Of a DNA stretch of 64,000 nucleotides, positions 52,230 through 61,622 are shown in pieces. This stretch comes from Congeria kusceri. Its lineage: Eukaryota; Mollusca; Bivalvia; Myida; Dreissenidae. Below the pieces are notes generated by a model. The model ran no database searches. It had not been told where the DNA came from and was given only the letters and a program-made list of their open reading frames with translations. Numbering within the stretch: position 1 is the stretch's first letter; every line of letters begins with the position of its first letter. The position numbers and the translations under genes were made by a program. The DNA is taken from positions 7,936,926 to 8,000,925 of the forward strand of contig CM051029.1 of NCBI GenBank assembly GCA_027627225.1, given 5' to 3'.

Positions 52230-52881
52230 TAGTCATTGATTGAGAGGAATTTAAATTGTGGATGTATTAGTATTAGTTTTAAGATCAGTTGAATAAATGT
52301 AGGACTTTCAAGATTTATATGAGTCAATGCAAGAGAAGCAGATATCCGCAGACTTACAGGAGATTTGCATATATGAAGTAAGGCCGGATATTTGTATTTG
52401 AGAAAAGAGAATATTGATCATACATGAAAACAGTTGAGTTTACATTGATATATCATTCGCACATCGTATGTGTAATAAATCCTACTAAATATAGCAACGT
52501 TTAATTCAATAATTAATTATGAAACAGATCAACCTAAGTACAGGTCTCCTGCTATTTACTGAACTACCGCCTAAGCTAATTGCGAATAAATGTGTGAACA
52601 CTTTTCACAGAAGATTTACATTTTGCAGCATTTTACCACATGCTTATTTCACTATTATAAACCGATATATCTATATCTAAAATCAATCCTCAAACACTTA
52701 GAAATATATATCTGCTAGCTATTATAGTTTTGCTTTTTGTTCTACCTTTTGGAATGGCAATATAATTTTACGACATGCATTTAATGCATGTGTGTGTGTC
52801 ACTATTTAGAAAAGTACACTGAGGCACTCTTTTAAATGCCGCTTAACCACGTGCCATTTCCTATATTCCGATTCGTTCAAA
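52230..52881 (+). repeat. dispersed duplicated segment, copy 2
   Basis: Diverged partner of 44880-45830, in the same orientation. It ends at CCTATATTCCGATTCGTTCA, directly against the first satellite monomer. Confidence 0.55.
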
Positions 52882-54819
52882 GTACACCAAATGGCATATG
52901 TACATACACCCAAAGCATTAGAGAAGACAAGCTCGATGTCATCATGATCGTTTGACTGTGTTATATGTCAATGTGAATACGTACCCCAAATGGTGTATGT
53001 ACATACACCGACAGCTTTAGAGAAGACAAGCTCGACTCCATCATGATCATTTGACCATATTATATGTCAATGTCTGTACGTAACCAAATGGTATATGCAC
53101 ATACACCCAAAGCTGTAGAGACGACAAGCTCGATGTCATCATGAACGTTTGACAATATTATATGTCAATTTCAGTACGTAACCAAATCATGTATGTACAT
53201 ACACCCAGAGCTTTAGAGAAGACAAGCTCGATGCCATCATGATCGTTTGGCCATATTATATGTCAATGTCAGTACGTACACCAAATGGTACATGTACATA
53301 CACCCAAAGCTGTAGGGAGACAAGCTCGATGTCATCATGATCGTTTGACTATATTATATGTTAATGTCAACACGTACACCAAATGATGTCTGTACATACA
53401 CTCAAAGCTTTAGAGAAGACAAGATCGATGCCATCATGATCGTTTGGCCATATTATATGGCAATGTAAGTACGTACGCAAAAGGGTTTATGTACACACAC
53501 ACACAGCTGTAGAGAAGACCAGCTCAATGTCATGATTATTGGACTATATTATATGCCAATGTCAGTACGTACACCAAATGGTACATGTACATACACAGAA
53601 GCTGTAGGGAGACAAGCTCGATGTCATCAGGATCGTTTGACTATATTATATGTTAATGTCAACACGTACACCAAATGATGTCTGTACATACACTCAAAGC
53701 TTTAGAGAAGACAAGCTCGATGTCATCATGATCGTTTGGCAATATTATATGGCAATGTAAGTACGTACGCAAAAGGGTTTATGTACACACACACACAGCT
53801 GTAGAGAAGACAAGCTCAATGTCATGATTATTGGACTATATTATATGCCAATGTCAGTACGTACACCAAATGGTACATGTACATACACAGAAGCTGTAGG
53901 GAGACAAGCTCGATGTCATCAGGATCGTTTGACTATATTATATGTTAATGTCAACACGTACACCAAATGATGTCTGTACATACACTCAAAGCTTTAGAGA
54001 AGACAAGCTCGATGTCATCATGATCGTTTGGCCATATTATATGGCAATGTAAGTACGTACGCAAAAGGGTTTATGTATACACACACACAGCTGTAGAGAA
54101 GACCAGCTCAATGTCATGATTATTGGACTATATTATATGCCAATGTCAGTACATACACCAAATGGTACATGTACATACACAGAAGCTGTAGGGAGACAAG
54201 CTCGATGTCATCAGGATCGTTTGACTATATTATATGTTAATGTCAACACGTACACCAAATGATGTTTGTACATACTCTCAAAGCTTTAGAGAAGACAAGC
54301 CCGATGTCATCATGATCGTTTGGCCATATTATATGGCAATGTAAGTACGTACGCAAAAGGGTTTATGTACACACACACACAGCTGTAGAGAAGACCAGCT
54401 CAATGTCATGATTATTGGACTATATTATATGCCAATGTCAGTACGTACACCAAATGGTATATGTACATACACACAAAGCTGTAGAGAAGACAAGCTAGAT
54501 GTCATCATGATCGTTTGACCATATTATTATGTCAATGTCAGTACGTACACCAAATGGTAGATGTACATACACCAAAAGCTGTAGAGAGGACAAGGTCGAT
54601 GTCATCTTGATCGTTTGACTATATTATATGCCAATGCCAGTACGTAAATCAAATCAAATGATGTATATACATACACCCAAAACATTAGAGAAGACAAGCT
54701 CGATGTCATCATGATCGTTTGACTATATTATATGCTAATGTCAATACGTACGCCAAATTGAATATGTACATACAACCACGGCTTGATCGTTTGGCCATAT
54801 TGTTAAGTCAATGTCAGTT
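52882..54819. repeat. ~97-bp satellite array, about 20 monomers
   Basis: Head-to-tail units of 95-99 bp with the pattern GTACACCAAATGG, TGTACATACACCCAAAGC, TAGAGAAGACAAGCTCGATG, TCATCATGATCGTTTGAC, ATATTATATGTCAATGTCAG. Edge monomers are more diverged from each other than those in the centre. It breaks down after about 54780. No coding sequence; the TCATCATGATC core is nearly palindromic. Confidence 0.95.
53276..54444. repeat. 292-bp higher-order repeat within the satellite, four copies
   Basis: Three monomer types alternate in fixed order: one with GCTGTAGGGAGACAAG, one with GATGTCTGTACATACACTCA and one with TACACACACACACAGCTG and a shortened ATGTCATGATTATTGG. The marker TACACACACACACAGCTG (one base changed in the third copy) starts at 53491, 53783, 54075 and 54367, spaced exactly 292. 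Units are nearly identical, with few substitutions. Confidence 0.9.
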
Positions 54820-55029
54820 CCAGATCTTGATCAGGTTTTGTTGTAATTCGTAACAACGAGCAATATCTGGAATAAGAGATCGTCTATTGCCTATTGTCTT
54901 CTGATAGACTGATATGGTTTTCTATTGCGTTTTTTTTTCTTCAAATGTAATAGGATGACATTGTGATTAATAAATCTCTGAAGACTTAAAGCATAACAAT
55001 GTTGACAGGTGAAATAAGATGAACACAAT

Positions 55030-55165
55030 TGCATATGTGCTCACATTTAAAACCTCACGATAATGACATAAAGGAACGCATAGCTAATGGCTAATTAATG
55101 GCGTTAATGAACAAGTATGTGTAAACTCCACAGATAATTCCTTGTAAGCCATCCTCACAAAGACA
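55030..55165. repeat. dispersed duplication, copy 1
   Basis: It shares with 58155-58270 the order CATTTAAAACCTCACGATAATGACATAAA / CATATTAAAACACCCACGAGAATGACGTAAA (split here by substitutions), then ATGGCTAAT.AATG and CTTGTAAG. Both lie a short distance from a GATGAACACAATT-type motif. Confidence 0.45.
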
Positions 55166-56240
55166 CAGTGAAACATAAGTGCGTGTGGGTTGTTTCCAGT
55201 GTCGCTGAAAACACACAATTTTATCCCCAAGGTATCCCCAACACAATTTATTATATTGACTCATGTTTATACCTGGTGTATATTTTACCCCATGCATGCT
55301 AAAAACAGCTATTTCTTAATTTATTTATATTTTTATGGCAGGTTTTTCAAGTTTTGTCAACCATTTAATGGAATAATTTCTTTTGATATTTAATTTATCT
55401 AAACCGCCTTTAACTCAAATATACTTAACGTTTCACATGATCCCCTTAACTTGGTGTAATGGACAATTATTGTGAGAGTCGTCTATGGAAATGAGCATTA
55501 CTGTCAATAACTATTTCCTCTTGAGGAAATGCTTGACAAGCATACGTTTCAGCAATTTATTGATGAAGAATACAGTGTCCGCTGCAGATGAAACAACTCG
55601 CTTCCCTTATAGATGTATAGTAGTCAGAACGAAATAAAATGCAATGGAAGAAGGTACGTGGTACTTAGTATAGACGAAGGAATTATATATATTTTGTGTA
55701 CTTGACATATATTGAAAATGGAGTTTTCTATGTATAAAAGAAGGACATCTGATCGACGCTAAAATAATATTCTCTGGGAACTCCCTCATATGCTACGTAG
55801 ACTCTTTGATCGTCTATTGATAAATATTAATTACTGTATAACTGGTAAATTTTGCAGTTATTTAATTTGCCCTTTATTCACATAGGATAAATTTTAATTC
55901 GCTTACACCCTCTGGCAGGTATCTATATTTGAATGGCTGTATGCTCCTTAGACAACACCATCACATTTGTCACTCATTGTAAGTCTCGTCTCATCTAAAA
56001 GAAGACCCAACTTGTCACAGATAGAACCAGTATGAGCTCTTTGAGAAAATAACGTGTTTTCCGGTATAGGCTATTTAGCCAGTGACAAGAACACGGTTGG
56101 ATATAAAATGTATTGCGAGCGTAGCGAGTCGACCAATTTCACATCTAACCGCTACACGTGGTCTATCCGAATTGGAACACAAACTATACATTGTTTGGTT
56201 TAATGTATTAGAAAACACATGACAAATATTATGCGATGCT

Positions 56241-56270
56241 ACTGCTTCTACTATTACTACAACTACTATT

Positions 56271-56336
<66 letters not shown>

Positions 56337-56337
56337 G

Positions 56338-56384
<47 letters not shown>

Positions 56385-56421
56385 GCTGCTGCTACTACTA
56401 CTACTGCTACTACTACTACTA
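56241..56421. repeat. (CTA)n trinucleotide microsatellite
   Basis: About 60 CTA/CTG triplets with interruptions. The poly-Leu frame across it is an artefact. Confidence 0.95.
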
Positions 56422-56533
56422 GTATGTAATTTTAAATTTGGAATAACATGATATGTTGATTGTTCGCATAGGATTAAATCGAATCTATTTATTGTCGTCT
56501 GTCAATAGCAATCTATGATTTAATTTATTATAT

Positions 56534-56617
56534 TATTTCGTGGACCAATCCACTGATAGCAAGAAATTGCTTTCGCAGTTCTGGCGTGCTATCAGTGATC
56601 TCCCCTGTTCCACGATA
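56534..56617. repeat. 84-bp foldback hairpin
   Basis: TATTTCGTGGACCAATCCAC then TGATAGCA on the left pairs with TGCTATCAGTGATC then TGTTCCACGATA on the right, around a short GAAATTGCTTTCGCAGTTC loop. No coding sequence. Confidence 0.6.
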
Positions 56618-56619
56618 TT

Positions 56620-57357
56620 GAAAGCAGTGAAGTAGAGGACGTAACTGTGGAATTGCCATGTCAAAAGTGATAATTGCTTTCGATTTGCGGTATTAAACAT
56701 TTCTGTTATCGCCGCAGTCTTAAAACAGCAGCTAGGGTTATCACAATTCCTTTGGTTTCTGGTATATTGAGCGAAAATAACGAGTTACGCAATTTGAAAC
56801 AAGAAATAGAAACAAATGCCACTTCAATTGTGCTACGCATTGTAACTGTCTTCAGCAGATGTTTTCATTATTCACCCATCAGTTGCATTTCAGTGGATAA
56901 GTCGAACACATTTTATCCGCGAAATTATTCATGTATATTGGATTTAGTAAGTTTAAACATAAACGGTCACAATAACGCAAATACATTGTAAAGTTATTTT
57001 GAAAAAGCATGTGTTGATGTTCACATATTTAATTTGCAATCATATTTGAGTACCCCAAATCACGCAGTTCCCATAAATGGCTTGCATATGCTTACCGCAG
57101 GCGTCGGTTGTATTGTACATTGTATGTTTAAATTAATAAGATGGCAATACAGTAACAGTCTACACTTATATGTTTATTGTACAGAACTAAATATATAATG
57201 AAACAAGAAGAGAACACTTCAATTTCATGTCAACTATAAAGACGTGTTAGTATAGTGCCGATAATATGTAATTAACAGAGAATAAGGCTTGCGGCGTAAT
57301 TCCATTTCCCGCGACTGTACTTTGCTTGATATCTAGAGGATATTTGTTTAATGCAGT
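56620..57357. other. no supported gene
   Basis: A 105-codon + frame (56674-56991) includes a short heptad-like stretch (LSENNELRNLKQEIETNATS) and an acceptor-like gccgcag at about 56718, but no donor or domain makes it convincing. Confidence 0.35.
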
Positions 57358-57473
57358 GTAAGATCGTATTTTATTTCATGAGTGGTCATAGAAACAATAT
57401 TTTCACGAGCGGCACAGCCTCGAGTAAACATATCTAGTTGGTAAGACCACGAATGAAAGAAATACGATCTTAC
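57358..57473. repeat. 116-bp foldback hairpin
   Basis: GTAAGATCGTATTTTATTTC then ATGAGTGGTC on the left pairs with GACCACGAATGAAAG then AAATACGATCTTAC on the right. The centre has TTTTCACGAGC, also present in the hairpin at 62768-62887. Confidence 0.7.
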
Positions 57474-57784
57474 CTTATGTTAAACCCATCTTATTTTTAT
57501 TTCATGCTTTTGAAATTAAAAAAATGTGCTAGATATGCTGAAGTGCTGCAAGTTTTGTGTAGTATGACGTCAAAAATATGACGTCATTATGATTCCACAA
57601 TTGTCGATTACTGTTGTGGTTGGAAAATAGTGCCACTCTTAGTGCGTCGTTGTCGCTGAATTATATTTGTATTGGATATTAGTATGTGTTTTTTTTTGTT
57701 TAAAAAAAGGCCGATGTTTACACTGACGGTAAGTATTCACATACTTTCAAAAATATATATAATAACAAAGTTAAAAGTAATTCC

Positions 57785-57856
57785 ATATAACCAAGAGTGA
57801 AATGATCATATGTTATCATTTCACTCGACCTAGAGTGAAATGATCGGGTTATTATT
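57785..57856. repeat. short palindrome cluster, 'GAGTGAAATGATC'
   Basis: AGAGTGAAATGATCATATG, TTATCATTTCACTC and AGAGTGAAATGATCGG lie side by side in alternating orientation, so a small cruciform could form. It lies about 310 bp from the 57358 hairpin. Confidence 0.55.
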
Positions 57857-58154
57857 CACTGGTATTCTCCACTTATTCATCGCATAACATGAAATTAAGA
57901 GTCATTATTTATTATGAGAGAGCCGCTATAATGCATCACGTACCTCTGAGAAAAGAAGTAATGCTTGACGCAAGGATTTGCCAAGGAAAACATATTTGTT
58001 CGATGTCGTTTTCTCTTCTAATGTTTAGTTCTATGACATATTGATCGATGGTTATCTTAATACTTAATACCTCGAACATTTCTATAAAACAACACTCTTG
58101 AACATTGAGCAAAACAAAACAAGTATTCACATGCAATAGAGTCATTTCAAGAAA

Positions 58155-58270
58155 CCATCATATTAAAACACCCACGAGAATGACGTAAATGAATGAACAA
58201 TGAATGGCTAATAAATGCAGTTAATTATCAAATATGTACAGCCCGCCATATGCTTGTAAGTACTTGAACG
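58155..58270. repeat. dispersed duplication, copy 2
   Basis: Diverged partner of 55030-55165 in the same orientation. Confidence 0.45.
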
Positions 58271-58462
58271 TGGGTACCTAAAGCACAGTAAATATTATAA
58301 TATCGTGTTTTTTGTTATCTCACAATTGCTATTCATCTACGTTTCGATATTGAAGATAAACACAATTAAACGCATCAACAACTGAATCCATTTTAATGAT
58401 GTAAACTTCAATAGTTTACTGTCGTCAGATATACTTGTACACATTGTGAGTTGTTCGCACTT

Positions 58463-58962
58463 TTAAAGGGACTATGTCAGCGAAAGGGCACCAAAGAGGC
58501 AACTGCAGTACACAATCTGAACATTTAATTTCAATATAGACATATAATGGAGGTTAAAATAATGTCAATATAATGGAAAATGAGTATATGCATTCTGATA
58601 CTTTTTATACACTATTTAGATCGTGTTTGTTTGACCCTTGTTTGCTTATACTTTGACGTCAAATGTGTGGGTATCTTAATATATGACCATAGAATGCACA
58701 TGTGTTTTTACGAGTCAGAATAGCGCAGTTGGTTACAGCGCTGTCTACTGTCATTAGTCCAATGTCGTGAGTTCGATACCCACTATGAGTTTTCTGTTTC
58801 CCAAGAATTTTTATTTTAGGTTTTTTATCAAGATTCTCATAATGAAGTAAATTATTCATACCTAGTTTATTGCATACGCCTTTGTATTGCTGATTTCTTT
58901 AAAATAATAACATTTGAATTGCAGAATGAGAGCCTGTTTTTGTTGTTGACAAATTCCTTTAA
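58463..58962. mobile_element. TIR element, copy 3 (500 bp), opposite orientation
   Basis: Left end TTAAAGGGACTATGTCAGCG, right end GTTGTTGACAAATTCCTTTA, its diverged inverted repeat. The internal tRNA-like module is on the + strand here: A box TAGCGCAGTTGGTTACAGCG at 58721, B-box-like GAGTTCGATACCC at 58770, spacing about 50 bp as in a tRNA gene. Compared with copies 1 and 2 the whole element is inverted. Confidence 0.6.
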
Positions 58963-60801
58963 AGATATTTAAGTCCATACAACATTGAGATAATTTGTAG
59001 ATGTATAACACAATTTCAAAACATTCTCATAGAACCACTTACGCCTCATAAAATGTGTAAAATCGATTTAATATGCACGCACGCGCGTTAAATGTTATGG
59101 AATTTTCGAAATCAGAAGTATGTAGGAATCTTATTACATGCGAAAATAGCATTTGTTTAATAATACTTTTCCCAATTGAGTTTTTTATCTGTAGATCTAA
59201 ATAAGCACCAAATTGAGTTCTGATGCGTAGGAATTATACCACGATGGTGTTCGCCCGAGTGGTTTAGTATACAAGCATATACACACATAAAAAGATAAAG
59301 CGAACATTATTTCGATTTCGATTCTAAAATGACATAAAGATTTATTCTGCTATTACGATGCGAACTATATTTTTCAGTTAAGGAACTACTTTTTTCGAGT
59401 TGTATATTGGCAGTTTAATAACGGAAACGTTCTTCTTTGTCTATAGTTTACTCTGCGCGTGTCATGTTAGAATGGTAACTACATACTAACAAATAGCAAA
59501 ACCTTACACGATGTTAGTGCATTTACTATTGTTTAATGACCAATCATTCAAACTTTACCTTGCGGTAGAGTTTGCAAAATATGTTTCATGGAACGCATTA
59601 ATCTTAATTTATAAACAGGAAAACGCACACACAAAAGACAACATTTCCTCTTATGCAATCTTAGCATGACGAACACTTGTACTTATAACAAGTTCGAACC
59701 ACTTCATGTCTTTTTTATAATCACGCGTTTCCTGTACTTTGATGCGCAATATAAAGCCCATTTGAGATGTTTGATGTCTCTGCTCGAGCAAAATGCACAA
59801 TCCTCGTATAAAAAAATACATCAAACATAACTGCGCACTATACTGTTATTGCTGTATGTTCAAATAAAATGTACTTTCCTTGTGTATTTAAACACATAAA
59901 GTATTTTGGTGCAATACGATTTCAATACTACGTATATGTTCTTCTATAATGTACCAACCCTGTACATTAAAATTAGTTATAAACTAAATTACTCACTATG
60001 ATGTTGATGTTTATGTTCTAAAATGTACCCATCCTGCATATTGATGTACAATAAGCCTTATTAAGTAGTATGTTATTAATTTAATATGCCTCTACTAGAT
60101 ATGCAAGGCCTTTATACTTAAATTGTAACTCCAAGAGTGGAAAATGTCATTTTATATTCTGCTCAAATGTACCCACCCTCATTACCCTTTGTCTTAAATG
60201 TCAATAAAGATCATTCACATTGATTGCAAGGACGTTCCTGATGTCGTGTGATGCTGTTTGTTGTTCAGAAACGATGTTTACTTACCTGGCTTGACTATCG
60301 ATTTTCTTGCTGCCTTTTTTATTTTCAAATACTGCTGTATGAAAGGGAAGTAACAATGGTATTTAAATGCAAATGTATATAGACACAATTGCGTTACTTG
60401 GAACGGATTCATTAACAATACATGCACATATTTGGATTCGTGTATTATCTAAAATATGAAATTAATGCAAACCAGGCGAAAAACATGTTTGACGTTTTAT
60501 AACAAACGAACCTAGGTTTGATATAACGTAATTGCTCAGTTAACAGATTGGGGTTATTGTTTCAACACATTCAAATTAAGGACAGAAATAAAGTTCAAAA
60601 TCTGCGGAAAGTATTAATAGTGTAGACCAATAATGGGGTACTGTTAAACAAAATCGATCGCTAGGTCAAACTCGTAACGGGGCCCACATTAATCACCTAA
60701 ATGTAACATAAGAGTTGTATATCTTTCGAGTTAAATTATAAAATTTTCTAACGTTTCTATGGGACAAACCTGGTAGAAACATCAATAAATGTGAGTTAAT
60801 T
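58963..60801. other. no gene seen; weak tandem repeat at 59857-60185
   Basis: From about 59857 a motif like TGTTC..AAAATGTACC.A.CCTG.ATT recurs four times, 75-145 bp apart, with heavy divergence. Otherwise plain AT-rich DNA. Confidence 0.4.
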
Positions 60802-61622
60802 ATGTCATTACATACTTTAGTATTTCCATTAGTGTCCTGGATTTTACCTGCACATTCGCAAGTAATACTGGAGAACGAACCTGTGGACAAGCTGGCACAA
60901 ATAAAGGAATGTACGAAGCATGTCAAAAACGGCTCTAAAACATGTTTCGTACTCGATAGCAGAAATATAGCTGGCTGTGACAGAAAGTTTGCCTTAAGAC
61001 CATGGTGCCATCTTATAGGATACGTACAACCCATGGTTCTGTGTGAGCTGTATTTGAACGACACGGTGCTGTATCTACCTGAACAAGAAAGAAAGCAACA
61101 TTGGCACAGGTGCATTTTCGTAAAACAGGAAGATTTTTCAATACAGACATAAGTTAACGTGATTGAGCATAATAGTTCACTCAATACTGCTAGTATTGTC
61201 ATGTTTTTGTACTCATATACGTCAACGACTGTATATATTAAACTATATTTGGGTGTACATGTTCGCAGCCTGTTTTCAAAACAAGTCATAAACAGGCATA
61301 TTTTGCGCCTATACGAGTGTGTTATTATGTATGCACCAGTTGTACAATGTTTTGTGTTTGTGTTAGAAAAGTGAAAAGACACTATGTCTGAACAATATAC
61401 CCATGCTATGTCATTTGTCGAAGTTTTACATATATGCTTTTTATTTAAACGCTTTGATTAGTTAAAAAGACTTTTGATACGATTATAAAATAGATTCATA
61501 TAATATCGTTCCATTGTGAACAATCTAAGAACTGCATTTGCAGCTCGCCCAACGCTGTCTAGCTCAGTGCGGCAACAAGTTAGTGGAGTGTGACCTTGAG
61601 CAGCAAACCTGTCGAGGGAACG
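60802..61622 (+). CDS. secreted cysteine-rich protein, 5' two exons (partial)
   Basis: Exon 1, 60802-61119, starts at an ATG followed by a signal-peptide-like segment (MSLHTLVFPLVSWILPAHSQ, predicted cut after AHS). About 86 residues follow with six Cys (KEC, KTC, AGC, PWC, VLC, HRC) and sequons NGS and NDT. A donor TGCATTTTC|gtaaaa leaves in phase 0. Exon 2, 61544-61622, has acceptor tgcatttgcag and enters in phase 0, adding 26 residues with four Cys, then leaves in phase 1 through gtaatg. The spliced part gives about 132 residues with ten Cys, a disulfide-rich extracellular protein. If exon 1 is not spliced, a 116-codon single-exon protein is the alternative. Family not recognised; the CHL..Y...LCELY pattern faintly recalls PAN/apple-like domains, which is speculative. 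The 3' exons were not found before the window ends. Confidence 0.55.
61544..61622 (+). CDS. cysteine-rich exon 2 of the secreted protein
   Basis: A GC-richer island between a good acceptor (gcatttgcag) and donor (AACG|gtaatg). It reads LAQRCLAQCGNKLVECDLEQ then QTCRGN, with Cys spacing Cx3Cx6Cx6C. Phase 0 in, phase 1 out. Stop-free with biased codons, unlike its flanks. Even if the link to 60802-61119 were wrong, this is one of the strongest exon candidates outside the receptor. Confidence 0.62.

Noticed and set aside
52882..54819. CRISPR-like regular repeats
   Set aside because: Units are contiguous 97-bp satellite monomers without unique spacers, in a eukaryotic genome.
56236..56451. 71-codon poly-Leu frame
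   Set aside because: Direct product of the CTA microsatellite.
58711..58795. tRNA gene on the + strand
   Set aside because: Only the boxes are conserved; arms do not fold properly and the same module occurs inside two other TIR elements.
60693..61382. 229-codon minus-strand open frame, the longest in the window
   Set aside because: It lies antisense to the signal-peptide, Cys-rich + strand exon. Its own translation shows no domain or signal, and an antisense open frame is expected opposite such coding sequence.
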